Assembly: GCA_017399405.1 (NCBI GenBank)
Contig: JAFQCT010000012.1
Coordinates: 248,001 to 312,000 of the forward strand
DNA from: Clostridia bacterium
GTDB taxonomy: Bacteria; Bacillota; Clostridia; Oscillospirales; Acutalibacteraceae
Direction of reading: 5' to 3'
DNA: 64,000 nt
Shown: piece after piece, positions 42,613-51,141 of the stretch
Numbering within the stretch: position 1 is the first letter of the stretch
Layout of the letters: each line of letters starts with the position of its first letter
Notes under the pieces: generated by a model
What the model saw: the letters and a program-made list of their open reading frames with translations, nothing else
Told to the model about the DNA's origin: nothing
Databases searched by the model: none
Translations under genes and position numbers: made by a program

Positions 42613-43443
42613 ATGTCAGAAAACAAAAACTGTAATGTACCGTCAAAAATAAAAGAAGCTGTCTGCATTGACACCAACAGAGTTTACGACTCTTGTGCTG
42701 ACAAGGATTGCCTTGAAGATTTAAGAGTATATTTTACAGACTCTGCTCAATGCGTAATTGACCGTGCAACTAATGTCCGTTGTCGCGGTGCCGAAGTACT
42801 TAATGCCTTTATTGAAGTTGAAAGAGTGCCTTTTAACAGAGGTTTTTACTCTGTTGACATTACCTATTATTTCAAAGTGTGTCTTGATGTTTTCTGCGGT
42901 CACACAAACGCACCTACAATGGTTGAAGGCCTTGCGACATTCTCGAAGAAATGTATTCTTTATGGTTCAGAGGGTAATGTGAAAGTATTCTCATCAGAGT
43001 TTGCTTGCGGTGATATTGACCAGCAACTTGATATGGTAAGCACAAACCCAAGAGCAAAAGTACAAACTGTTGACCCGATTTGCCTTGATGCAAAACTTTG
43101 CAGAGTTTGCGACTGTTGCCATATTGACCCTTGTTGCAAGCCATCACGCATTCCAAAATGTGTATGTCGTTGCTTTGACGGAGACTTTGAATCTTACGAA
43201 AAAGATGCAGAAAAAGCAGTTACCGTTACTCTTGGTATTTTCACAATCGTTCAACTTGAACGCGATGTGCAAATGCTTATTCCTGCATACGATTTCTGCA
43301 TTCCAAGTAAAGAATGTAACTGTGAAACAGATAATCCTTGCGATGCATTCCGCAAAATTCAATTCCCCGTTGACGAATTCTTCCCACCAAAAGAGGGTTG
43401 CTTAAAAGACAGTTACAGACCAACCTGTGCTTGTGGTGACTAA
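42613..43443 (+). CDS. Cysteine-rich protein of unknown function
   Basis: 276 residues with 27 cysteines (about 10%) and no signal peptide or membrane helix. The cysteines cluster at about 165-200 (CRVCDCCHIDPCCKPSRIPKC) and near the C-terminus. Between them lie two beta-rich segments (EVLNAFIEVERVPFNRGFYSVDITYYFKV and AVTVTLGIFTIVQLERDVQMLIP) that recall SPOCS/DUF3794 domains of spore-associated proteins. A disulfide-linked spore-coat role would fit but no sporulation gene is nearby. Strong Shine-Dalgarno (TAGGAGGAA) and its own terminator. Confidence 0.8.
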   Translation: MSENKNCNVPSKIKEAVCIDTNRVYDSCADKDCLEDLRVYFTDSAQCVIDRATNVRCRGAEVLNAFIEVERVPFNRGFYSVDITYYFKVCLDVFCGHTNAPTMVEGLATFSKKCILYGSEGNVKVFSSEFACGDIDQQLDMVSTNPRAKVQTVDPICLDAKLCRVCDCCHIDPCCKPSRIPKCVCRCFDGDFESYEKDAEKAVTVTLGIFTIVQLERDVQMLIPAYDFCIPSKECNCETDNPCDAFRKIQFPVDEFFPPKEGCLKDSYRPTCACGD

Positions 43444-43465
43444 CTCTCCCGTTTTACACCTTTGT

Positions 43466-43490
43466 GCCCTTGTGAAAACAAGGGCTTTTT
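43466..43490 (+). terminator. Terminator of the cysteine-rich protein gene
   Basis: GCCCTTG-TGAAAA-CAAGGGC followed by TTTTTCTTC. Confidence 0.85.
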
Positions 43491-43503
43491 CTTCTTCCCA
43501 TAA

Positions 43504-43532
43504 TTGCATTTTGTCGAAAAGCGTTATATAAT
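43504..43532 (+). promoter_or_regulatory. Promoter of the amidase gene
   Basis: TTGCAT (43504-43509), 17-base spacer, TATAAT (43527-43532), 29 bases ahead of the ATG. Confidence 0.7.
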
Positions 43533-43561
43533 GTATATAAAGCTAAAAGGCGGGTGTATTT

Positions 43562-45289
43562 ATGAAAAGATTTCTTTCAATTTTTATGGCAATACTTATG
43601 GTTTTTGCGTCACTTTTTACTGCATCTGCAGAAGAAGTTGTTACTGACAAAAATGCGGTTTTATCCGCTCTTTACGAAGCGGATATTTCTACAATTCGTG
43701 AGGCAATCGACTTAAAAATTGTAAGTTGTGAAGAATTAACCGCATACTACCTTGAAAGAATTGAAAAATACAACACCCCATACAACTGTTTTATTACTCT
43801 TTGTGATGATGCCCTTGAAAGTGCAAAGCAGAGAGATGAGGCTCTTTCAAAAGGTGAAAATGACGGACTTCTTTTTGGTATTCCTGTTGTTGTTAAAGAT
43901 AATATCGACATTAAAGGGCTTTATACCACTAACGGTCATACTCTTGATAAATCAAAAATTGCCGACAGTAACGCTACGGTTATAAACTACCTTTTAGAGC
44001 AAGGTGCGGTAATCATTGGCAAAACAAATATGAGTACAGACGCACAAGATGCCCGAATTTCATACAGCGAAATTAAAGGCCAGACCAAAAACGCATATAA
44101 CACATTGCTTGCGGCGGGTGGCTCGTCAGGTGGTACCGCAGTTGCTGTTTCACTTAACTTTGCAGTTGCAGGACTTGGCACAGACACAAACTCATCTTTA
44201 AGAATCCCCGCTGTGCTTAACGGTTGCGTATCTTTACGCCCTACCTTTGACCTTGTTGACCGTACAGGTTGTACTACCCTTAACAGCACGCGAGATGTTG
44301 CCGGTGCGATTACAAGAAGTGTTTATGACCAAGCAATTATGATGGATGTGCTTACAAACGGTCAGTATAAATACACCGAAAATCTTGACAAAAACGCTCT
44401 TAATGGTTTGAAAATTGGTATTCTTAAAGAACTTTCCTACGCGACTACATCTGCCACAATTACAGGTACAGACGAAGAACGAAACGCTATTGCTACAAAG
44501 TTTGATGTTTCTGCAAGAACGGACAAGCATATTGATAACGAAGTTGCAACTGCTTTCAACAACGCTATAAAGGAACTTGAAAGTTGTGGTGCAGAAGTTA
44601 TTACTGTTTCAATGCCAAAACTCTGGAATTTATCATATAACACATTTGTAAGCGGACACAAATCCAACAAGCAAGCGCTTTATGACGAGTTTGAGAGAAT
44701 TGTCGACGAAAACGGTCTTGATGCGGTGATTTTCCCATCATACCTTTCAACTCCATTGAAATCCGGCACAGATTCAAACGGAAAGTATTGGAATGCGTGG
44801 AGTCAAGTATTCTTAAATAACTGTCGTGCATTGTCACCATCTGCATCACTTCCTGAAATATCACTCCCAATTGGATACCATTCATCAGGTGCAGGAATAG
44901 GACTTGAAATTGCAGGGCTTAGAAACAGCGAACAATTGCTTTTAGATATTGCATACTCTTATACAGAAAAATATAACCACCGAGCAGTACCAACAGGTGC
45001 ACCCGATTTGTATGCTGACTATAGTGCCGACTCACTTGAAGCAATTATCGGTGCTGTTATTGCACAAGCAAACGCAAAACCTGAAAAATCAACTACTGAA
45101 AAGCACAATGAACCAACAGATAAAACTAATAACAATAAATCCATTTCAGACTTTATTCCAATGTTTATTGGTATCGGATTTATCGGCGTGGGAATAGTTC
45201 TTACCGCTATTTCAAAGAAAAAACGCCCTAAAAAGAAAAAAGAGCCCGAACCCGAGCCACAGTATGATGTAAATATGCAGAATAGATAA
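43562..45289 (+). CDS. Secreted amidase-signature hydrolase with C-terminal anchor
   Basis: 575 residues. Signal peptide MKRFLSIFMAILMVFASLFTASA, then an amidase-signature domain with the Ser-cisSer-Lys triad: Lys112 in VVVKDN, cis-Ser in GGSSGG (186-191), and nucleophile Ser212 in GTDTNSSLRIPA. Hydrolyses an amide bond; substrate unknown. After a charged linker a C-terminal helix (MFIGIGFIGVGIVLTAISKK) and a basic, Pro/Glu-rich tail anchor it in the membrane. Most amidases of this family are cytosolic, so the extracellular anchored form is of interest. Monocistronic. Confidence 0.9.
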   Translation: MKRFLSIFMAILMVFASLFTASAEEVVTDKNAVLSALYEADISTIREAIDLKIVSCEELTAYYLERIEKYNTPYNCFITLCDDALESAKQRDEALSKGENDGLLFGIPVVVKDNIDIKGLYTTNGHTLDKSKIADSNATVINYLLEQGAVIIGKTNMSTDAQDARISYSEIKGQTKNAYNTLLAAGGSSGGTAVAVSLNFAVAGLGTDTNSSLRIPAVLNGCVSLRPTFDLVDRTGCTTLNSTRDVAGAITRSVYDQAIMMDVLTNGQYKYTENLDKNALNGLKIGILKELSYATTSATITGTDEERNAIATKFDVSARTDKHIDNEVATAFNNAIKELESCGAEVITVSMPKLWNLSYNTFVSGHKSNKQALYDEFERIVDENGLDAVIFPSYLSTPLKSGTDSNGKYWNAWSQVFLNNCRALSPSASLPEISLPIGYHSSGAGIGLEIAGLRNSEQLLLDIAYSYTEKYNHRAVPTGAPDLYADYSADSLEAIIGAVIAQANAKPEKSTTEKHNEPTDKTNNNKSISDFIPMFIGIGFIGVGIVLTAISKKKRPKKKKEPEPEPQYDVNMQNR

Positions 45290-45294
45290 CCACA

Positions 45295-45529
45295 TCGACA
45301 AATTGGAGTTTGTAGGGATGTTAATCATCTGCCAAAGGCAGATTTCATCCGAGTAGAACGAGGATTTCATCACGAAGTGATTTCATCTGTCGAAGACAGA
45401 TTTCATTTAATAATTGTGTTTATAAATAAAATCATCCTACGGATGATGAAATCGAATAAATTCGATGAAATCTTTTAATCAATTAAAAGATGAAATCCAA
45501 TCTTGCGATTGGATGAGTTCGACAAACTC
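45295..45529. repeat. Composite intergenic element B: eight-hairpin array with TTC and GAA linkers
   Basis: The left end (45295-45319) has ATCGACAAATTGGAGTTTGTAGGGAT; the right end is CGACAAACTC (45520-45529), both as in element A. Inside are hairpins of the form ATCn..nGAT. Those at 45327-45343, 45347-45365 (weak), 45369-45381 and 45385-45401 are joined by TTC. After an A/T-rich centre, those at 45431-45447, 45451-45466, 45470-45491 and 45495-45514 are joined by GAA. Arms differ between hairpins, so this is not a simple tandem repeat. No gene is seen here. Confidence 0.7.
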
Positions 45530-45545
45530 AAATTTGCACAAAAAT

Positions 45546-45573
45546 AAGGCTATCGCAAATTGCGATAGCCTTT
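45546..45573 (-). terminator. Bidirectional terminator of pnp
   Basis: AAGGCTATCGCAA/TTGCGATAGCCTT with a minimal loop; followed by TTATTTTTG on the minus strand and TTGATTTTT on the plus strand. Confidence 0.85.
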
Positions 45574-45589
45574 GATTTTTACTTATTTA

Positions 45590-47785
45590 TTAGTCGTTGT
45601 TTCTTCTTCTGTTGAAACGGCGGTTGTTTTCACGCTTTTTTGGCTCTTCATCGATATCATTTTCAGGAACAAGTCCTTTAACTTCGATAAGAGCATCACG
45701 GCGAGAAAGATTAAGTCTGCCTTGGTCGTCAATTTCAAGTACTTTTACAAGTACTGTGTCACCAACATTAACAACATCTTCAACCTTTTCTGTGCGTTTA
45801 ACATCAAGACGACTGATGTGAACAAGACCTTCTTTACCAGGAGCGATTTCAACGAATGCACCGAAACTCATAAGACGAGTTACAACACCGTTGTAGATTG
45901 CACCGATTTCAGGGTCTTTTGCAATAAGTTCAACAATTGTTAATGCGCGTTTTGCATTGTCAATGTCAATACCTGAAATAAATACGCGACCATCTTCTTC
46001 AATGTCAATCTTAACTTCGCAGTCTGCCTGAATCTTCTGGATAACCTTACCCTGTTTACCGATAACATCACCGATTTTTTCAGGGTCAATCTTTGTTGAA
46101 AGCATTTTTGGAGCATATTTTGAAAGTTCTGCTCGAGGCTCACTGATACAAGGAAGCATAATTTCGTCAAGAATATAATTTCTTGCTTTGTGTGTTTTTG
46201 CAAATGCTTCTTTAATGATTTCAGGTGTAAGACCGTGTACTTTAAGGTCCATCTGAATTGCTGTGATACCGTTCTTTGTACCTGCAACTTTGAAGTCCAT
46301 ATCGCCATAGAAATCTTCAAGGCCCTGAATGTCAACCATTGTCATAAAGTCGCCATAAACGCCTTCGTCACCTGTGATAAGACCACAAGAAATACCTGCA
46401 ACAGGAGCTTTAATTGGAACACCTGCTGCCATAAGAGCAAGAGTTGAACCACAAATTGAGCCCTGTGATGTTGAACCGTTTGAAGAAAGAACTTCTGATA
46501 CAACACGGATTGCATAAGGGAATTCATCAACTGATGGAAGAACAGGAACAAGAGCCTTTTCTGCAAGTGCACCATGACCGATTTCACGACGACCAGGACC
46601 ACGAGATGGCTTTGTTTCACCAACTGAATATGATGGGAAGTTGTAGTGGTGAATGTATCTCTTTTCTGTCTGTTCATCAAGACCGTCAAGAAGTTGTGCA
46701 TCACCCATAGGGCCTAAAGTTGCAATTGAAAGAACCTGAGTCTGACCACGAGTGAACATACCTGAACCGTGAGCACGAGTGATAAGGTCAACTTCTGCAT
46801 TAAGAGGACGGATATCATCGATACCACGACCGTCAACACGCTTGTGTTCGTCTTTAAGCCAAGCACGAACAACATGTTTTTGAACAAGATACATAATCTC
46901 GTCAAGCTTGCCTTCGTTACCTTCAAAACGCTCGTCAAACTTTTCGTGAACTGCTTCATAGATTGGAAGAAGTGCTTCGTCACGAACAAGTTTGTCGTCA
47001 GTATCAAGTGCTTTTTTAACATCTTCAATGCAGAATTCTTCGATTTCTGCCATAATTTCAGGGTCTGGGTCAGAAGATTCGTAAGCAAATTTTGGCTTAC
47101 CAACTTCGTCTACAATACCCTGAATGAATTTAACGATTTTCTGATTTTCTGCGTGACCTGCCATAATAGCGTCAAACATTGTATCGTCATCGATTTCGTT
47201 TGCACCTGCTTCAATCATAGCAACAAGGTCAGCAGTAGAAGCAACTGTCAAAACTAAGTCTGACTTTGCTCTTTCCTCAAGATTTGGGTTGATTACGATT
47301 TTACCGTCAACAAGGCCAACATTTACGCCTGAAATTGGGCCATCCCAAGGGATATCAGAAATAGCAATTGCAGCTGAAACACCAATCATAGCTGTGATTT
47401 CAGGTGAGCAGTCAAGGTCAACTGACATAACAGTTGCCACAACTGAGCAGTCATTTCTAAGGTCTTTTGGGAAAAGTGGACGAATAGGTCTGTCAATGCA
47501 ACGAGAAGTGAGAATTGCTTTTTCACTTGCTCTGCCTTCTCTTCTCTGGAATGAACCAGGAATACGACCTACTGAGTACATTTTTTCTTCATAATCAACT
47601 GAAAGTGGGAAGAAATCCACACCTTCTCTTGGTTTTGCAGAAGCTGTAACTGTACAAAGAACTTCTGTTTCACCATAACGAGCAAGAATAGCAGCATTTG
47701 CAAGGCCTGCCATTTTGCCTGTTTCAAGAGTTAATTTTCTGCCTGCAAGTTCGGTTTCCCAAACTTTGAAATTCTTGAAAAACAT
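45590..47785 (-). CDS. pnp: Polyribonucleotide nucleotidyltransferase (PNPase)
   Basis: 731 residues. Phosphorolytic 3'-5' exoribonuclease of mRNA decay; forms a trimer. Two RNase PH domains (ETGKMAGLANAAILARYGETEVLCT at the start; GSGMFTRGQTQVLSIATLG and GSTSQGSICGSTLALM in the second), then a KH domain (IGDVIGKQGKVIQKI) and an S1 domain (GVVTRLMSFGAFVEIAPGKEGLVHIS) with a basic tail. All family parts are present. Located downstream of rpsO, the classic arrangement, but separated from it by a terminator and a 150-base leader. Confidence 0.98.
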   Translation of the reverse strand: MFFKNFKVWETELAGRKLTLETGKMAGLANAAILARYGETEVLCTVTASAKPREGVDFFPLSVDYEEKMYSVGRIPGSFQRREGRASEKAILTSRCIDRPIRPLFPKDLRNDCSVVATVMSVDLDCSPEITAMIGVSAAIAISDIPWDGPISGVNVGLVDGKIVINPNLEERAKSDLVLTVASTADLVAMIEAGANEIDDDTMFDAIMAGHAENQKIVKFIQGIVDEVGKPKFAYESSDPDPEIMAEIEEFCIEDVKKALDTDDKLVRDEALLPIYEAVHEKFDERFEGNEGKLDEIMYLVQKHVVRAWLKDEHKRVDGRGIDDIRPLNAEVDLITRAHGSGMFTRGQTQVLSIATLGPMGDAQLLDGLDEQTEKRYIHHYNFPSYSVGETKPSRGPGRREIGHGALAEKALVPVLPSVDEFPYAIRVVSEVLSSNGSTSQGSICGSTLALMAAGVPIKAPVAGISCGLITGDEGVYGDFMTMVDIQGLEDFYGDMDFKVAGTKNGITAIQMDLKVHGLTPEIIKEAFAKTHKARNYILDEIMLPCISEPRAELSKYAPKMLSTKIDPEKIGDVIGKQGKVIQKIQADCEVKIDIEEDGRVFISGIDIDNAKRALTIVELIAKDPEIGAIYNGVVTRLMSFGAFVEIAPGKEGLVHISRLDVKRTEKVEDVVNVGDTVLVKVLEIDDQGRLNLSRRDALIEVKGLVPENDIDEEPKKRENNRRFNRRRNND

Positions 47786-47826
47786 AATTTTTACCTCTTT
47801 TCTTTTACATAAAATTTGTATTTCTT

Positions 47827-47911
47827 CGGGGCAAAAATCTGTTTAACAATAAATACAATCTTCAATTTCTTGAAAACTCTATTTATCACTAAAGCTTGGG
47901 ATTTCGCCCCG
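47827..47911 (-). promoter_or_regulatory. Stem in the pnp mRNA leader
   Basis: On the minus strand CGGGGC (47911-47906) with neighbouring AAAT can pair with ATTT and GCCCCG (47832-47827), closing a 73-base A/T-rich loop just before the pnp Shine-Dalgarno. In other bacteria a long leader stem cut by RNase III underlies pnp autoregulation. The functional analogy is an inference. Confidence 0.4.
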
Positions 47912-47945
47912 TTTTTAACGCTTTTATAACTACCATTAAAAGCAT

Positions 47946-47983
47946 TTTAAGGCAGACCGAGTAAATTCTCTGTCTGCCTTAAA
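47946..47983 (-). terminator. Terminator of rpsO
   Basis: TTTAAGGCAGAC/GTCTGCCTTAAA stem with a 14-base loop, then ATGCTTTTA. The weak T-run suggests partial read-through into pnp. Confidence 0.7.
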
Positions 47984-47992
47984 CGATTTTGA

Positions 47993-48262
47993 TTACTTAC
48001 GAAGACCAAGTTTTGCAACGATTGCACGGTATCTTTCGATATCTTTCTTCTGAAGGTATGCGAGAAGATTTCTTCTACGACCAACCATCTTAAGAAGACC
48101 GCGACGAGAGTGGTGGTCCTTCTTGTTAACCTTAAGATGCTCTGTAAGGTCATTGATTCTCTTTGTGAGAACTGCAATCTGAACTTCAGGAGAACCTGTG
48201 TCGCCTTCGTGTGCAGCGTATTCAGCCATGATAGCCTGTTTTTCTGCCTGTGTCATTGTCAT
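47993..48262 (-). CDS. rpsO: 30S ribosomal protein S15
   Basis: 89 residues. Binds the central domain of 16S rRNA early in 30S assembly. Signature [28 protein letters not shown] is complete. Start ATG at 48262 gives the same length as other Firmicutes S15; the ATG at 48256 has better spacing from GAGGTG and remains possible. S15 commonly represses its own mRNA, and the leader here is structured. Confidence 0.98.
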   Translation of the reverse strand: MTMTQAEKQAIMAEYAAHEGDTGSPEVQIAVLTKRINDLTEHLKVNKKDHHSRRGLLKMVGRRRNLLAYLQKKDIERYRAIVAKLGLRK

Positions 48263-48310
48263 TTCACCTCATTATAAAATATTTATGCTCAAATGCCCCA
48301 GATGAAAGTA

Positions 48311-48396
48311 GGTGAATCACCCGTTTGGGTTTTCTCAATCACCCGAGAACACAGAGATAGCCTTGATAGTATATCACAAGAATTTTCAAAAATCAA
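48311..48396 (-). promoter_or_regulatory. rpsO promoter and structured leader
   Basis: Promoter on the minus strand: TTGATT (48396-48391), 17-base spacer, TATACT (48373-48368). The leader has a 9-base direct repeat CGGGTGATT (48345-48337 and 48323-48315). It also has a hairpin TTCTC/GAGAA around the first copy, and two mutually exclusive hairpins at the second (ACCC-AAAC-GGGT or GGTGA-T-TCACC). Alternative folds fit an S15-controlled switch. Confidence 0.55.
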
Positions 48397-48409
48397 GTGT
48401 TTTTTACAT

Positions 48410-50515
48410 TTAATTAAGTATATTGCCACTCTGCTGTGAATTAGTTATTTCCGAATTTCTGCTGAAATATGCGTCATAAACCTCTTTTGCATAGTTTGGA
48501 AGACCTGCTGATTTAACATTTTCAACTGCGATTACAACTGCAATTTGTGGATTATCGGCAGGTGCGTAAGAAACAAAGAAACCGTTTGTATATGCAACTG
48601 TTACACCGTTTACCCGTTTCTTTGCATCAGCAGTACCTGTTTTTGCAGCAACCTGATAATCAGCCTCACGAAGTGATGCATAGGTATTCGCCATTGAAAT
48701 CATACCTTTTTTAACAGCCTCATAAGAAGATTTTGAGCCACCTACTTCGCCTAAAATTTCAGGCTCGGCCTGATAAAGCGTCTCGGAGTAATCTGCTGAT
48801 TTTATACTTTCAACAAAATGTGCTTTATATCTTGTACCACCATTTGCAAGAGTTGATACATAAGAACAAAGTTGAATTGGTGTGTAAAGATGGTCACTTT
48901 GACCAATAGCAGCCTGAACAGTATCACCCGGGTACCAAGTACCACCTAAAGATTGACGGTGCTCAATGCTTGGAACAACGCCTACTGCTTCTGTAAGTTC
49001 TATTCCCGTATCACTGCCAAGACCGAACTTTTTAAAATATTCGTTTAGTTTATTGATGCCAAGTTGTCTGCCCACATCATAGAAATAAATATTGCAAGAA
49101 TATTTAAGGGCTGACTCAAGAGTCATTTCGCTACCAGAATGATTGCTTACATTAAAGCAATAGAATTTCATATCCTTGAAAAAGTTATACACTCTTGTGC
49201 ACAGGATTTTTGTATCGGCTTTTATAATGCCTTCTTCAAGTCCTGCAAAGCCTACAATAGGCTTCATTGTTGAGCCGGGAGCATAAGTGCTTCTTAACGC
49301 TCTGTTCCAGAGTGGTGCAGATTTATCAGAATTGAGTTGGGTATAATCTTTTTTGTAAGTGGATAAATCGTAAGACGGATATGTTGCACAAGCAAGAATT
49401 GAAAAATCGTTTACATCCATAACCACAATACTACCTGCAGTATCAATATTCTGTATTTCTTTTGTGCTATTGATTTTTGACGCAAGAATATTCTGTACTT
49501 TCTTTTGGAAATCTGCATCAATTGTAAGAATTACATTGTTTCCGTTTACCGGTGCAGTTGTAACAGTTGTGTTTTTTGTGCCATCTGCATTAGTTACTGT
49601 TGTAGCAACACCACGAGTACCGCGAAGTTCATTTTCAAGTGCACTTTCAATACCGAATTTACCGATTTTATCAGTCATTTTATATGAACGAAGTCCTAAA
49701 GTTTCAATTTCTTCTTCAGTAAGATTTTCGTCTTTAAGTGACTCTTTATATTTTTCGGTTACAGATGCATATTCTTCTGCGTTAAGATAATCGTAATAGC
49801 CGATAATATGTGGTGCAATTGTACCGTCATAGTATGCTCTTTCGGTATCAATTCGGGTTTCAACACCTCTATAAAATCTGCTTTGCTCTTTGATTATCAA
49901 AATTACCTCGTCAGGCACATTTTCGGCAATAGTAAATGGATTGTTTTTTGAAAAATCCGCCTTAACCATTGCAAAATGCACAGATGCTACTTTAATCGCA
50001 TCTGCAACTGACATATTGTGAAGTGAATAATACTCACACAACGCGTCAAATACATTTTGTGGAGTTGCATAACGGTTTAAGTTGAGATAATCTTTTGCAA
50101 AAAGTTTGTTTTTATCATTTTTATTATTTTCAGTAAAAACAATATTCGTGCCGACAAGTTCAATAGGCAATGTTGAATTATACTCAACACCTTTTTGGTC
50201 AAAAAGCGTAATTAACGATAAAATAATTTCATTTCGTTCTTCAATTTTTGATGCTTTCGGGAAATATGACGCGTCAATATATACCGTGTTTGAACTTTCG
50301 TTATAAACGAGAGGAGTACCGTTTGTATCAAGAATTTCGCCACGCAAAGCGTCAATTTTTGTTGATGCAGATGAAAGATAAATGTTTTTTGACGCGTATT
50401 CGTCTGCATTTATAACCTGAATTCTAAAAAGGTCGGCAATAAAGATTGAGACAACAAGCAATATTGCAACTACAAACGCAGTTGCACGAATTTTATAACT
50501 GTATGTGTTTCTCAT
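48410..50515 (-). CDS. mrdA: Penicillin-binding protein 2, class B transpeptidase
   Basis: 701 residues, elongation-specific DD-transpeptidase that cross-links peptidoglycan. One N-terminal transmembrane helix (about 10-30), a dimerisation/pedestal region (LRGEILDTNGTPLVYN), and the transpeptidase domain with all three motifs: STMK (YAPGSTMKPIVG), SCN (KYSCNIYFYDVG) and KTGTA. Follows mreD in the mreB-mreC-mreD-mrdA rod-shape cluster, so it is the Rod-complex PBP2 rather than the division enzyme FtsI. Confidence 0.94.
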   Translation of the reverse strand: MRNTYSYKIRATAFVVAILLVVSIFIADLFRIQVINADEYASKNIYLSSASTKIDALRGEILDTNGTPLVYNESSNTVYIDASYFPKASKIEERNEIILSLITLFDQKGVEYNSTLPIELVGTNIVFTENNKNDKNKLFAKDYLNLNRYATPQNVFDALCEYYSLHNMSVADAIKVASVHFAMVKADFSKNNPFTIAENVPDEVILIIKEQSRFYRGVETRIDTERAYYDGTIAPHIIGYYDYLNAEEYASVTEKYKESLKDENLTEEEIETLGLRSYKMTDKIGKFGIESALENELRGTRGVATTVTNADGTKNTTVTTAPVNGNNVILTIDADFQKKVQNILASKINSTKEIQNIDTAGSIVVMDVNDFSILACATYPSYDLSTYKKDYTQLNSDKSAPLWNRALRSTYAPGSTMKPIVGFAGLEEGIIKADTKILCTRVYNFFKDMKFYCFNVSNHSGSEMTLESALKYSCNIYFYDVGRQLGINKLNEYFKKFGLGSDTGIELTEAVGVVPSIEHRQSLGGTWYPGDTVQAAIGQSDHLYTPIQLCSYVSTLANGGTRYKAHFVESIKSADYSETLYQAEPEILGEVGGSKSSYEAVKKGMISMANTYASLREADYQVAAKTGTADAKKRVNGVTVAYTNGFFVSYAPADNPQIAVVIAVENVKSAGLPNYAKEVYDAYFSRNSEITNSQQSGNILN

Positions 50516-50550
50516 TCTTTTTCACCGTCCTTTTCTTTTATTTTTTAATC

Positions 50551-51078
50551 TTAATATTCTGTATAGTTATATGAGAATTTTCTGTTTACTGCACGGATAA
50601 TCACATACCAAAACGGAGTAAGCACAAGGGAATATATGCCCATTGGTAAATAATATCTCAACAACATTTCTGCACCACCATCAACACCGCGTGCAGTAAT
50701 GAAAAACAGTACATAACTTAAAAAGTAAAGCATTGTAAAACCTGTGTTCATCATTATATATGTGATAATGTTGTTACGCATAAAAATTCGAAGCAACACA
50801 CCGCACACAGCACAAACAACCATAAGATAAAGTGCGTTATAACCATCAGCAGTAACAGTAAGAGTATCCCACAACGCTCCTGACAGAAGTCCCGCAACTG
50901 CTCCTACCACTTCGCCCTCAAACATAGCAATACATAGTGCAACGGAAATAAGCAAAACAGGACGGACCGACGCAATCTGTGGGAAGATTGTCAGTATATT
51001 CTGAAAAATATGTGCTAAAAGAATTATAACGCCATATACGGCATATCTTTTAAGCTTTGTTTTGGTCTGAACTCTCAT
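50551..51078 (-). CDS. mreD: Rod shape-determining protein MreD
   Basis: 175-residue polytopic protein of the elongasome with about five transmembrane helices, containing VVGAVAGLLSGALWDTLTV, the conserved 'G...G...D' stretch of MreD. Sequence similarity in this family is low; the assignment relies on this motif, size and place between mreC and the PBP2 gene. Links MreC to the synthetic enzymes in the membrane. Confidence 0.92.
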   Translation of the reverse strand: MRVQTKTKLKRYAVYGVIILLAHIFQNILTIFPQIASVRPVLLISVALCIAMFEGEVVGAVAGLLSGALWDTLTVTADGYNALYLMVVCAVCGVLLRIFMRNNIITYIMMNTGFTMLYFLSYVLFFITARGVDGGAEMLLRYYLPMGIYSLVLTPFWYVIIRAVNRKFSYNYTEY

Positions 51079-51141
51079 TTTTATTTCCTTTACTGCCCTG
51101 AACGAAAAATAGTACTGTGGGCAAAAATACTCAAACTGCCT

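Noticed and set aside
45327-45514. Possible CRISPR array
   Set aside because: The repeated part is only 3-8 bases (GAT-TTC-ATC), arms and loops differ, there are no equal-length spacers and no cas genes.
46769-47257. A 162-codon plus-strand frame inside pnp
   Set aside because: Antisense to strongly conserved PNPase sequence, with Phe/Cys/Asn-rich composition typical of antisense of AT-rich genes and no ribosome-binding site.
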